From the NCBI GenBank assembly GCA_023091665.1, contig JALJCQ010000028.1, positions 62,001 to 126,000 on the forward strand: DNA of 64,000 nt. Direction: 5' to 3'. Both the position numbers and the translations under genes were made by a program. The notes beneath the pieces are model-generated. The model saw only the letters and a program-made list of their open reading frames with translations, made no database searches and had not been told where the DNA came from. Each line of letters opens with the position of its first letter. Positions within the stretch are counted from its first letter, which is position 1. The DNA comes from Pythium myriotylum. Its lineage: Eukaryota > Oomycota > Peronosporomycetes > Pythiales > Pythiaceae. Shown one piece after another: positions 17,527 through 28,645 of this stretch.

Positions 17527-18627
17527 TTAGACGATCCGCGAGGCCGAGGCTGGCCAGGCCGCCGTCTTATATAGTTCGTTGATTGCATCGAGGTCGCCCT
17601 GGCTGAGGAAGCGGCGCTGGCCGATGGCCTTGGTCTTTGCCGGATCACACAGCTCTTGCTTTGGCTCGACACACGTGGCCGAGTTGTCGTTCAGGTTGCA
17701 GAACTTGGTACCTGCCGGGACGCAGTCGGTCTTGACCGTGGCCGTGCACTGGCGCGGGTAGCAGAAGCCGTATGTGTCCGGGTAGTGCATGACCGAGTCC
17801 GGGTCGTAGGCGCCACCGACACTCGAGTCTCGGACCTTCATCTCACCCCAGATGGAGGTCGGGATGTCGTCCCAGAAGAGCGCGATCGTGCGCTGCGGGT
17901 GCTGGTGCTCGTGGTAGAGTCCGATCGAGTGTCCGATCTCGTGCATGGCCGTGCCGTAGTCGTTCTTGGTCGAGCCGTCACCCTCAAAGCAACGGTCCGC
18001 AAGGAACATGATCTGTGGTCCCTCGCCGTTCACGCCGATACTGCTGTTGCAGTCACGGCCCGTGGGCGGGTGCTTAAAGTCGACGTAGTCGACGCAGCCA
18101 TTGCAGTACGAAGTCATCTGGTTGGTCTTGCAGGTCGTGGACGGCAGGAAGCGCACGTTGGTCTCCTTCTCGTAGACCTTCATGGCGTCCGCGATGAGAC
18201 CTTTCTGCGTGGCGTCGAACGGGTACGCCGGGTTGAGCGCGTAGCAGACAACGCCGCCGCTCCACTTGCGGTTGGCGTCCACGACAGCAAGCGAAAGCCG
18301 GCGGCGCTTTTGCTCTTCTTCGAACTCGGCGTACTCGGTGACTTTTTTCTCGAGTGAGAGCGGGCACGAGACCTGCGACGCGTGGTCGTGCCACTTGTCT
18401 TGCAGGTGGCACGCGGCGATGCCGTGCTTGCAGGCCACATACGCCTTCTCACCGTAGTAATGGATGCTGCGGTGGCGCAGCTTGAAGCCGTTGATCTCGC
18501 AGTCCTTGGTATCCTCCTGTTCTTTCTTGTCGCTGTGGATGCTCACGCGGATATGGGTCGTCGACGCCGCGTCGGCGCCCACGAGCGCCGCGATCGCCAC
18601 GAACGCAAGGCTGCGCCAGCTCACCAT
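17527..18627 (-). CDS. Secreted astacin-like zinc metalloprotease (peptidase M12A)
   Basis: 366 residues from the ATG on the complement of 18625-18627; the open frame further upstream starts with GTG and is not used. A signal peptide (MVSWRSLAFVAIAALVGADA) is followed by a Cys-rich N-terminal region of about 80 residues (CEINGFKLRHRSIHYYG...VACKHGIAACHL...CP). Then comes a basic stretch (EEQKRRRL) that could be a propeptide cleavage site. The catalytic domain has the zinc site HEIGHSIGLYHEHQHP (His at about residue 229) and the Met-turn SVMHYP, which together define astacins. It ends with a Cys-rich tail. It is probably secreted and acts on host or extracellular protein. The divergent neighbour at 19193 encodes a stand-alone relative of the N-terminal region. 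Confidence 0.93.
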   Translation of the reverse strand: MVSWRSLAFVAIAALVGADAASTTHIRVSIHSDKKEQEDTKDCEINGFKLRHRSIHYYGEKAYVACKHGIAACHLQDKWHDHASQVSCPLSLEKKVTEYAEFEEEQKRRRLSLAVVDANRKWSGGVVCYALNPAYPFDATQKGLIADAMKVYEKETNVRFLPSTTCKTNQMTSYCNGCVDYVDFKHPPTGRDCNSSIGVNGEGPQIMFLADRCFEGDGSTKNDYGTAMHEIGHSIGLYHEHQHPQRTIALFWDDIPTSIWGEMKVRDSSVGGAYDPDSVMHYPDTYGFCYPRQCTATVKTDCVPAGTKFCNLNDNSATCVEPKQELCDPAKTKAIGQRRFLSQGDLDAINELYKTAAWPASASRIV

Positions 18628-19192
18628 GCTGAGAGAGGAAGATCGAGCTGCGGATGAGAGAAAATCGATTCTGGGATTCGGCACGTTGGAGGAGGCGTGC
18701 GAGGTTCAGCAGCCTATCGCCGGCTGGCAGAGACGCGCTGATCGTCAAAGGCGCAACGCACCGCCAGATCCAGGGGGCTTGTCCATTAGGCATCCATTCA
18801 GTAGAGGCATGGGAAGACCCCGACCACCTGGTGTCACAGCTCCTGATCATCCACGGAGGAGATCCGGACGCTCAGATCTGAGGCGCGCGGGCCTCTGGCT
18901 TGAGTTAGCCTTAAGGATTGTATCGGAAACCACAGGCTAATTTGCTGCTGAACTCTGAGAATTCGGAGAACTCAGATGAGCTCGAGCTCACCAGCTGGAT
19001 TACAAGCACACCGCTTGAGAAATCCAGGAGCTACGGGTCAATCCTCCGGCGTCGCACAAAAGCCCATCGGGTGTCCCAGACCTCCGGGAAGAGGCGGAGG
19101 AACACTTGGGGCTCCGCTGCCGACGTGACGACGCGCTCGCTCTGCCTCCTGAGGATCCCAGTTCGCCATCGGAACCCCATTTCCCACGCAAC
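18628..19192. other. Divergent promoter region between astacin and small secreted protein
   Basis: 565 bp between two start codons on opposite strands, so it probably holds both promoters. No clear Inr+FPR match is seen. No gene is supported. Confidence 0.4.
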
Positions 19193-19668
19193 ATGCTGGC
19201 CAAGTCGGTCGCTCTCGTCGCGCTGCTCGGCGCGCTGCTCGCGCTCGCCGACCCGAGCGTCACGTACCCGCACTGCAACACGGACGGCGACACGTCCAAG
19301 TGCTGCTCGCTCGGCGGCGACCGCAAGATGTCGCACCACGGCTACTTTCTCGCCTCGCTCAATGGCAACGCCACGGTCGTGACCTGCAAGGCCGGCAAGC
19401 TCGAGTGCCACTTGGGCAACCCGGGCCAGGCCGCCACGTCCGAGAAGTACGCCGACGTCGATTGCCCAGGTACGTTCAAAGAAAGATGGGAGGATGGAGC
19501 GGGAGAGAAGAGAGAAACACTCACACGAAAATCTGGCTTGGTACCGCAGACTTCAAGGCCATCTTCGAGTCGCGGTCCGGACTCGAGGTGCTCGAGGGCG
19601 TCGTCTACTCGCCCGAGGCCGAGGTCAAGGACACCAAGCCCGGCCAGGTCAAGCCGGCCGACACGTAA
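19193..19668 (+). CDS. Small secreted Cys-rich protein related to the astacin N-terminal domain (two exons)
   Basis: Exon 1 is 19193-19469 and exon 2 is 19550-19668. The 80-bp intron begins GTACGT, ends CGCAG, and splits a codon after its first base (G/AC, Asp). The spliced product is 131 residues. It has a signal peptide (MLAKSVALVALLGALLALA) and a short Cys-rich domain (CCSLGGDRKMSHHGYFL...VVTCKAGKLECHL...DCPDFKAIF). The spacing C-x4-GxK..H...V.CK.G...CHL...CP repeats that of the astacin next door. Without splicing, the frame would run on into unrelated sequence. Function is unknown; an inhibitor or partner of the protease is only a hypothesis. Confidence 0.75.
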
Positions 19669-20389
19669 TCTCCATCTGTCCGCTCTCTGTGGTCTGTCCT
19701 CCGTTCCTCGTGCTCTCGTCTCCCCTCACATACACCGCCTCGTGACTGGCAGCGACGTCGTCGTCCTCGCTTCTTTCGACTCTTCGCCCATCCTCGGACG
19801 AGTCTGACGCGAAGACGACGTTCGGTGCAGCGTGTCCGCCCTTATTTTGCTTTGCTTTTTCCTCGCGAAGATAATGAATGTTCGAATTTCGGAACGCCTT
19901 CCCTCCTGTGCTTTGGGCCCCCATCTCGTCATGCATGGCGTGTGTACAGTGCACTTCGCTGCGATCTTTCTTGCATTCGAATTCTCGCTTAACTGCCTCT
20001 CACATACTTGTACTGTGCACAAGTCGCAGAGACCTTCTTCCCGCCCATCTCCCGCGATCTATGTCTATTTCGCGAGTCGTTCTTGAAGGAAGATCGTGTT
20101 CTCTCGCTCCTCCCGTACGACGCAATAGCGCGTCGTTTCCGTTTTCTCCCTTCCCCCTCTGAGTCGCCGCCCTCGTTCCTCCTCTCTCGTACTCGTTCTC
20201 GTGTAACCGCAACAGCTTCAAATCCCTTTGGCGCACTTTCTTCTCATGGGCACCAAGCACGCGACTGGCACGTCTCGCGTCTCTTCTCCTGGCATCCTAA
20301 AGTCTCTTCTGGACCGCTCTCTCTGCACACTAACGCACACGACAACTCACCGCCGAGCGAGCCACCGTCGCATGGACTCTTAAGCACAC
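19669..20389. other. Intergenic region upstream of the TMEM198-like gene
   Basis: About 720 bp of 3' flank and upstream sequence with pyrimidine-rich stretches (about 20120-20200). Short frames only; nothing recognised. Confidence 0.4.
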
Positions 20390-21358
20390 ATGAGCCCTCG
20401 CTGGTGGTCTCCGATCGCACGCATGAGCCCTCGCTGGTGGTCTCCGACCCTGCTGCTAGCGAGCGTGGCGGCCGCGGCGACTGACGCACCAGAGAGCCGC
20501 GACGGCGACGGCGTCGACGTGAATCTGCTTTTCTCGACGCCCGAAGGAGACCGCAACATGAGCGACGTCGAGGTCGCGCCGCTCGTCGCGGCCTGCGTGG
20601 CCTTTGTCTTCGGCACGCTGCTCTGCTTCGCTGGCCACCGCGTGCTGCGGTACGCCGCGCTCGGCTGCGCGTTCTTCGACGGCGCGTTCGCGACAAGTGC
20701 ACTACTCGCCTCTCTGCTCAAGCACATGCACTGGGACGGCGTGGTCTCGTGGGTCTTCTTCTTCCTCGGGGGCATCGTTTGCTGCCTGCTCGTGCTCGGC
20801 GTCAAGCAGGGCGACGTGATCTGTGTCGGCATCACCGCCGGATTCATCACGGCCTTCACGTGCCTCACGACTGTCGGCTACCTCATCGCGCCGACCCACC
20901 CGTACGCCGTGCTCTACGCACTGCTCGTCGTGCTTGGACTGCTCTCGGGGTTCCTCACGCTCAAGGCGCAGCCCGTGAGTCTCGCGCCGGCCACGAGCTG
21001 GATCGGAAGCAACATGATCACGTGGGGCGTCGGCTACTTCTTCGGCGATTACCCAAACGCCACGACGATCGCCAAGTTCCGCGACAAGGACGGCACGTAC
21101 CACCTGCCGAGCGCGTGGTGGGGCTACCTGGCCGGTGCGCTCATTTGCTTTCTTGTGGGCACCATTGTGCAGATTTCGACGTTCCGCTTCCCAACCAAGA
21201 CCCAGCGAAGAAGACAACGACCTATTACCCGACGGAACGCGGCCACACCGCAGCGAGAACTCCAAGACGACGTCTTGCGTCGGTATATCTCGGTGCAGAC
21301 GCCCTCCACCTACGAGCACACACTAGATCCGTTTGCGCGAACTCCTCAAATCGTATAA
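20390..21358 (+). CDS. TMEM198/DUF4203-like multi-pass membrane protein
   Basis: 322 residues. It begins with a duplicated leader: a 33-bp tandem repeat encodes MSPRWWSP twice, so ATGs at 20390 and 20423 are both possible starts. The second gives a tidy signal peptide (MSPRWWSPTLLLASVAAAA). A lumenal segment of about 45 residues follows, then six or seven hydrophobic helices (about residues 62-265: VAACVAFVFGTLL, WVFFFLGGIVCCLLV, ITAGFITAFTCL, VLYALLVVLGLLSGF, WWGYLAGALICFLV). The tail is basic and cytosolic (KTQRRRQRPITRR). Helix spacing and the signal-peptide-plus-seven-helix form fit the TMEM198 (DUF4203) family. The assignment rests on topology and pattern. Confidence 0.7.
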   Translation: MSPRWWSPIARMSPRWWSPTLLLASVAAAATDAPESRDGDGVDVNLLFSTPEGDRNMSDVEVAPLVAACVAFVFGTLLCFAGHRVLRYAALGCAFFDGAFATSALLASLLKHMHWDGVVSWVFFFLGGIVCCLLVLGVKQGDVICVGITAGFITAFTCLTTVGYLIAPTHPYAVLYALLVVLGLLSGFLTLKAQPVSLAPATSWIGSNMITWGVGYFFGDYPNATTIAKFRDKDGTYHLPSAWWGYLAGALICFLVGTIVQISTFRFPTKTQRRRQRPITRRNAATPQRELQDDVLRRYISVQTPSTYEHTLDPFARTPQIV

Positions 21359-21403
21359 TACAAAAGCCCTCGCGTTCTATTGACCTCTCGTTCGTTCAAC
21401 GGG

Positions 21404-23928
21404 CTACAGCTCCAGCTTGGCCAGCTCGGCCAATGCCTCGTTTTCTTCAGCCTCGACGCCGTGCCAGAGCTTGAGGGCCCGCTGGCTCAGCGACTTGAGT
21501 CGTCGCGCGTCAAACTGCGAGGCAAAGTCGAGACACGCCTGTAGTGAGGCAGCGTCCTGCTCGATGCTCGGCAGCAGCTCAATGACGAGCATCTCACACT
21601 GCGCGGCGAGCACAGTGAGTCCGATGAGGCTCGCCGCCACGTACAGATCCATCATCTCGGTTGGCTCGAGCCTGCGGAGCGAGCTGATCGAGCCCGTGTA
21701 GATCCACGCGAGCAATGCCTTGAAGGAGTTGAGCGAGATGCCGTCTTGCGGCATGTGGTGCAGTGCGATCTGGTGCACTCCGTCGTGGACGCTGCTGCTC
21801 TTGGCTCCCTCGTATGCGCGGCCTTCGCTGAAACCACCCGAAAACATCGTGTGGAAGTAGTCGACTTGCGACAGCACGGCCTTGTGGGCTGGAAGCCGCA
21901 CGTACTCGTCGCTCTGCTTGGTTTCCTCGTCGGGATTTTCTTCCTCGTCCTCCTTTGGCCACAAGAACTCTACGTCGGCGAATTCTTTCGACAGCACCAT
22001 GGTCTGCATATCGTCTTCAAACTGGCGTCGGTCTGTGAGCTCGCTATCGTCGATTATACCTGCTACTGGCCGCTGCTTCCGCCACGTGACCTGGCATTCG
22101 GCCGCTAGGGCTTCCTCACACACGAGCTCGGCGAAATCCTTGAGTGCCTTGCGTTTGTGGGAGGCAATATCCAACCGGTTTGTGTACAAGTACAGCAAAT
22201 ACGCCCGGAATACTTGCACGTCAACGTCGCTAAACTCCTCTACGACCAGCACGTCGCGGCCTTCGCTCTTCTTGATGGTCGCGTTTGGCCGCAGGACGCG
22301 AAGCAGGCCTCGCAGGTAATTACTGCGAGCACAGACCACGACCTGGTGGGCTGTCAGAGTTGTCGGCGTCGCGGGGCCACCCACGATAAACTCAAGATCG
22401 TGGAACGCGCCATACTTCAGCACCTGGTCGTACTTGAGCGAGTAGTGGCTACCACGAGGCCTCACTACGACGGCGCAGTGGTTGGCACCAGCACTAACAT
22501 GGGTCGCAATATTGTCCCGGAGACCTGTAACTTTCTGTGGGTGCACCGAGTGCTGGTACTTGCCATTACCGAGAATCCCGAACGCGTTCCAGCCCCAAGA
22601 GTACACGCTGCCGTCCTTCGCAAGCGCGAACGTCGAGTGCGTGCTGCACGCGACCTTTTCCACGGCGATTTCTTGGCTCTCGAGAGATTCTTGGAGACGT
22701 GGGAAGAAGTAGTACAGTCCTCGCTGGAGATCTTGCGAGCGCTCACCAGCGCCGTGTTGGCCGTACTCACTGTGGCCCCACGAGTAAACCTTGTTATCGT
22801 TCGTCACGACGACCGAGTGGTGGCTACCAGCTGCGATCGAGATCACCGGTTTGCCCACGTTCACCTCCGCGGGCAGCCACGAGATGTTGATACCCAAACC
22901 GAGTTGGCCGAGAATACCAAGACCCCACGAGAAACACACCCCAGACTTGGCGGGGTCCAGTGGGTCGATCCGAGAACATGCGAGCGAGTGCTGCTGGCCG
23001 CAGGCGACTTGTGTGATGAAGAAGCCTTCGAGATTCCGCACGCGTGTGAAATCAGCCGAGTTGCGACGTGAGCCGATGCCGAGCTGTCCGTTGTCATTGT
23101 AGCCGCAGCTGAAGGCAAGTCCCTCGGCGCTGACTGCGAGCGAGTGGGCAAAACCCGCGGCGATGTTGGTGATCTTATGGCGCAACAACGAGGTCGCGAG
23201 CCGCGGAGTAAAGCACGTGTGACGCACAGTCTGGATTTTCTTGGACTGGAGATGCGAGAGCGAGGTCTCCGTGTCGTCGAGATCGTGCTTTGTCATATGT
23301 TGAGTCTCGTAGATCTCTTCCGAGCCGCGCATGAGCCGCTGGATCACGTCGGTCGTGTTATATCGATCAGCCTCGGACGACTGGAGACCCGTGAGCGACA
23401 CGGACGCGTGGTCGAACATGCCGTCGTTCTTGACCTCGCGGGTCTCGGGAAGCAAACCCGTCATAAAGACCTCCCCCGTCACACTGAGATAGATCGTGTG
23501 CGTGTCTCCGCACGAGACTTTGGAGATGATGTGGCCGTCGAGCGCCGCGACGCGCTCAGGAACACGCACGACATAGTCCTCTCGCGTGCCGAGTCCCAAT
23601 TGACCTTCGCGCCCTCGACCCCTGCCCATCAAAGAACCCATCAGAAAAAAAATTGAGCCTTCACAAGATTATTGATGGCACGTACCAAGAGAAGACTTCG
23701 CCAAACTCATTCACAGCGACGCTGTGGCTGACTCCTCCGGAAAAGTCGACGATCGTCTGGCCTTCGAGCGCCGTCACTTGACGCTTTGAGGGTTCAATCT
23801 CGTCAGTATCATCCCCAAAACGATTTTTTTTATCGGAGACCGTGACGTACGACGTCGTAAATCTCTCGGTCCGAGATGTCGAGACCGAGTTGCTTGGCGG
23901 CGTTGCCTCCCCAGACGTAAAGCGCCAT
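21404..23928 (-). CDS. RCC1-repeat protein with two BTB/POZ domains (three exons)
   Basis: Exons read on the minus strand are 23928-23851, 23783-23686 and 23621-21404. Both introns (67 and 64 bp) open with GTACGT; the first has a CTGAC branch site. The join restores a continuous RCC1 propeller: MALYVWGGNAAKQLGLD... / ...GEVFSW / GRGREGQLGLG. The 797-residue product has RCC1 repeats to about residue 450 (HSLAVSAEGLAFSCGYNDNG, VYSWGHSEYGQHG). Two BTB domains follow: HDLEFIVGG...AHQVVVCARSNYL, and FADVEFLWP...LPAHKAVLSQVDYF...LLAWIYTG, the first interrupted by a linker. Such proteins are often Cullin-3 adaptors or exchange-factor-like. Taking only the long exon would lose the first 50 or so residues and start at a spurious Met. 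Confidence 0.9.
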
Positions 23929-26230
23929 TGGGAGGAGAGGAGCAGAGGCGGAGGAGGAGCGCGGGAGGAGGAAAGAAGGCGAATGCCAACGGGGGGGCAC
24001 CGGGCTTTCTTCCGGCAGTCAATCCATCGACCAGCAAGTTGAACTGCTCGCGTAAATTACGCCTATCTGGACACGCCAACTTACCTTATACCAGTATGTA
24101 AAGCCTTTATTGAGGAGAATACACTGAAACAAAGGTGATCGGGCCGGTCGCAAGGTTATTTTACATCTGATCTCGACGTGGGACTTGACTGTCCATCTCT
24201 GTCCCGAAAATGATGGTGTCAAATGGGTTGAGAAGCGTTCTTCGCGTGAGAAGCCGTCGCGGCTGCGCGTCGCTTCGACTTGGAGACGCAAACGAGAAGA
24301 AGAAGAAGAAAACGCGCTCAGAACGCAAGTGGTCTCGAAAGTTCCTCGGTCTGAAACGGCGTGCAAGTGAACGATTGGTGCAGTTGGTCTCCGCCAGGAC
24401 TTGGGTCTGAGATTTGGGCCGAGAACTTGAAGCTGACGTGTGTGGTGTGTGTTGCTTGGCACGATCGGCATCCACACAGTGACTGTGAGCGTGCTTCGTG
24501 GTTGTGATGTGGAATGAACGAGATCTGAGGCGGAATGAACGAGATGGCGGACGAAAATGTGACACATGAGAGTTGTTCAACATTGGTGAGGCATGAACTT
24601 GCACGTGACAACGACTCGCTCAAAGAGTACCAGAGGCCTGCGCTCAAAACACACCATTGTCGCTGCTGAACCGGCGGCGACAGTACGGTCGTCGTTCCGG
24701 CACGATCATGTACTTGGCCAGAGAGCCAACGGGTGAGCGATCTCGTGATGGTGAATGGTCCTCTCTTGATTGCACTCAAAGCCATTTTACCCCGAGACTT
24801 GCGCAACTCGGGGCATCATTGGTCTTGTCGGCCCCTAGTTCTGCTTAACTCGGTCAATTCAATATGTCGCGAGCTGAGGTTGCTGCAGCACGAACAGATA
24901 TTATTCGTCGAGAGTATCTGCATCAGCGTTACGAGAATGATGAAAGTGCACTCTAAGAAATGGCTTTCCTTGTCCAACCGAAAACACCGAGGGTCCGAAG
25001 ACAACGTATTGCCATGTCTGTATGCCCAATGCAGTGTACGATCATTAATCCACAACAACGACGAGAGAGGATTGCGGCTAGCACTTCTTTTGCAATCGAA
25101 CCGGTATTGGTCTTGGAAATGAAAAAAAAAAAGATATCTCGACATCAGGGTCGCAACGCTTCCAACAATCGGACAAAGATTCATTCTGGGTCTGCTTCTT
25201 CCTCCAGCTGTTCTGTCGTGTAACGGCTCGGATTGTTTTGCAGCGTTTCCAGCACTCGCTCACTTCACGTTGTTGATCTTCTTCAGCTCGGCCACTATTG
25301 CATCAACTTCCCCAGTCCTTCAAATAAGTAATCATCAACTCCCATGAGAACTGCAGCCACTCTTTTTCACGTTTTCTAAGGTGGACCAGGCAAAGGTCCA
25401 TTAATGACCAGATACATTGCGTGATTTGGCTTGTCTTGGTTCCCATCTTGCCAGGCATTGCAGTGCTGGAGAAGCGCCTTCACCAGATGATCCATCAACT
25501 CTGGTCCTCCTTGGTACCGCCAATCTTGTCCAAAGCTTGCACAACGCCGCTCTGGCCCCTTCAACTCCAGCTTATTCCACAAAGCCTTTGGCATTCCTGA
25601 TAATTCATCAGCCACACCGCTTTGCTGTAGCATTTTCACGACTACGCGTCAAGTTCATTCAATCACGGTCACCGATCCGAAGACTGGGCATTCTCACCGT
25701 CATATATAGTCGACTGCGGTAATTCTCGAGAGGTAACTCGGACACTGGGCCTTGATTTCCTCGTGGAGATCTCCAGTATCCTCGATATCTCCACGTAACC
25801 GCAATGAGTCTCCTGTAAATTCTGCGTTCGCGCTGTGCGATGCCGCCTTCACTAGCTGGAACCAACCTCTTCGTGTCATCCCAACTTCCTGTGCTTCTTC
25901 GTCGGACAAGCCGCATGGTTCGTTCAATCTTCGGGTACAGCATCAGAGAAAAGTTAGCATTTGTGATGTTGCTTCAAAATGCCTTCTCGGCGGTCCGACG
26001 CATCCACAGGACACGCACGTTGGAGAGCACGATCACTTCCACACCGAACAATTGCAGAACGAATTGGGCTGAAACGGCATAAAGGTGAATATATTGTGCA
26101 ATGCTTTCTCCCGACTCGGGAGACACGTCTACAAGAGGGTACTGTACACGGCTCGTCGCTGATGGACGATAAATACGCTCCAAAAAAAAAGAGTTGGTAT
26201 CCGTGGGCGTTTTGCTGTCGATCGGCTCGC
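23929..26230. other. 2.3-kb region between RCC1-BTB and histone H4; possible decayed coding relic
   Basis: No intact gene. On the minus strand, adjoining frames at 25927-25700 (LSDEEAQEVGMTRRGWFQLV...) and 25639-25376 (LQQSGVADELSGMPKALWNK...) read like real protein. They are separated by stops and lack good ATG starts, and a further piece lies near 25360-25270 (AIVAELKKINNVK). This may be a decayed gene or unrecognised exons; the family is not recognised. The rest is A/T-rich with short frames. Confidence 0.35.
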
Positions 26231-26800
<570 letters not shown>

Positions 26801-27046
26801 TTACACGTGTGGATGATTCTTGAAGTGTCCACACCGGATTGCTGATCGCTCCGGATCCCAGAATCCAGAGTCCAGAGAAATGGAGATGGGTGAAGGATGC
26901 CATTCCGCTAAATCAGTAGGTCCGAATGGAGCTAGCTCTAACTATATTACATGGTGTCTGACTACTTTTTTCCGACTCCTCCGAACTGAAGACGCGGCGG
27001 TGGTGGTGGTGGTGGGGAATGGTAAATACGGGCGCGCCGTCCGTCC

Positions 27047-28645
27047 TTAGAGCACTTGGAAGCTCGCTCGCTGGCCGAAAGGGCCGTCCGAGGACAGCGG
27101 ACTGTCCTGTTCTTGCATCGAGAGCCGCTCGAGAAAGCGCTCGACGTCCGGGTCGGGGTCTTCGAACGACGTGCGCCACGCCGGACTCGTGCCCGACGGA
27201 CGAAAGTGGTGGCTCTCGTCGATGAGCTTGACGCCGCTGAGCGGCAGATCGTCCGTGTACGACGTCGGGATGAAACAGTGGAACTGGTCGTCCTCGAGCT
27301 CGGTGATCTGGTCGAGTTCGCCCACGGACGGCTGGAAGTTGCTCAGCGTGCTGCTCGTGAGGTTGCTCGTGCTGCTCACGGTGGTCGTGCTGTCGCTGCT
27401 GCTCGTGCGGCGCGTGTCCTTGGGCGCGCTGTACGGCTTGATGGTCGCTGCGAGCGGCGGGCCGTGGCTCTTGCTGGCGCGAGCCCGCGTCGGCAGCGCG
27501 TTCACGATCGACTGGCGGTACTGGATCGACGACCGCCGAGCGAAAAAGCTCAGGCGGCTGAACGGCGACGTGAGCTTAGACATGATCTGCCGCGAAAAGA
27601 GGCTGTGATTCCGCCCGTAGCAGCACGCGCAGAGGCGCCACGAGCACATGTCGGTCGTCTTGGCGCACGTGCCGCAGAGCGAGGCCTTGCAGACGTCGCA
27701 GGAATACCGTTTCCGCGTGAGCAGGCCGAGCTTGCGCTCACAGACCTGGCACTGCGAGACGCGCATGCGGGTCATGGGCATGAGGTTCACGTTGGCGTAG
27801 ATAGCGATGGCCGACGATGGGTCTTTTCTGACCGTCGAGGTGAAGTACCGCTCGATCAGACGACGATATCGGAGCCCGAGGCTGAGCGCGTCGTGGAGCG
27901 ACGCGAAGCTGCTGTCCATGGGGAGCGGCATGCCGCTGCTGTTGCTCGGGAGGTCGACGTCGAGCCACACCTGCATGCGTAGAAGCCCGGCGAATTTCGT
28001 CTCGGAGAGGATCATCATGAACGTGCGCATGTTGCCGCGGCGCGTGACGCTGTCCATCTCGCAGCCGAGGCTCGGCGTGCGCTTGTGGATCTTGTCGAGG
28101 TGGCTGAAGACGCCCGGCACGTCCACGGATCGCAGCATCTTGAACGCGAACGGGAATCCATCCGGGTCGATATCTCGTCCGACTGTCTCGATCATAACGT
28201 AGTCCTCGCCGTTCGAGCCGTTGCCGATGTTGACGGCCGAGCGGTAGGTGACGTGCTTGAGCCCGACGAACTCGTCGGGGCGCTCCTTGGTGCGCGGCTG
28301 TAGCGTCTCGAGCACCTCGGCGTCCACGAGCATGTCGTTGCCGACGATTTCCTGTTCGAGGCGCAGGAACGCGACCGACGAGTCGGCCGCGAGCGCGCGC
28401 ACGGCGTCGTCGAGCGTCGAGATGACCGAGTCGCAGCTCGCCATGGTCGAGCGCCGCGTGCCGCTCGTGATGGCGTTGTTGACGAACGCGAGCATGCCCA
28501 CGGGCGCGTAGCCCGCGTGGACGCGCTCCCACGTGAGCGACGAGTTGGTCGGGTCCGTCACGAGGTTCTCCGAGGCAAAGTAGTTGGAGCTCAGAAAGCG
28601 CTGCACGGCGGCCTCGTTCTCGCTCAGGAGCTCATGGTGGTACAT
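27047..28645 (-). CDS. START-like/FYVE-like zinc finger protein
   Basis: 532 residues in one exon, starting MYHHELLSENEAAVQRFLSS. Residues 1-280 or so have the character of the lipid-binding START-like domain found in the large oomycete FYVE family (NGEDYVMIETVGRDIDPDGF, AGLLRMQVWLDVDLP). Residues 295-345 or so form a Cys-rich finger (CQVCERK...YSCDVCKASLCGTCAK...CSWRLCACC) spaced like a FYVE domain. The basic RRHHCR signature is reduced to RKRYSCDVC, so phosphoinositide binding is doubtful. The last third is Ser/Thr-rich and probably disordered. A palindromic GGTATATATACC lies about 30 bp upstream of the start. Confidence 0.8.
   Translation of the reverse strand: MYHHELLSENEAAVQRFLSSNYFASENLVTDPTNSSLTWERVHAGYAPVGMLAFVNNAITSGTRRSTMASCDSVISTLDDAVRALAADSSVAFLRLEQEIVGNDMLVDAEVLETLQPRTKERPDEFVGLKHVTYRSAVNIGNGSNGEDYVMIETVGRDIDPDGFPFAFKMLRSVDVPGVFSHLDKIHKRTPSLGCEMDSVTRRGNMRTFMMILSETKFAGLLRMQVWLDVDLPSNSSGMPLPMDSSFASLHDALSLGLRYRRLIERYFTSTVRKDPSSAIAIYANVNLMPMTRMRVSQCQVCERKLGLLTRKRYSCDVCKASLCGTCAKTTDMCSWRLCACCYGRNHSLFSRQIMSKLTSPFSRLSFFARRSSIQYRQSIVNALPTRARASKSHGPPLAATIKPYSAPKDTRRTSSSDSTTTVSSTSNLTSSTLSNFQPSVGELDQITELEDDQFHCFIPTSYTDDLPLSGVKLIDESHHFRPSGTSPAWRTSFEDPDPDVERFLERLSMQEQDSPLSSDGPFGQRASFQVL

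Noticed and set aside
17656..18357. 233-residue plus-strand frame opposite the astacin gene
   Set aside because: Low-complexity Arg/Val-rich translation exactly overlapping a well-supported protease gene on the other strand.
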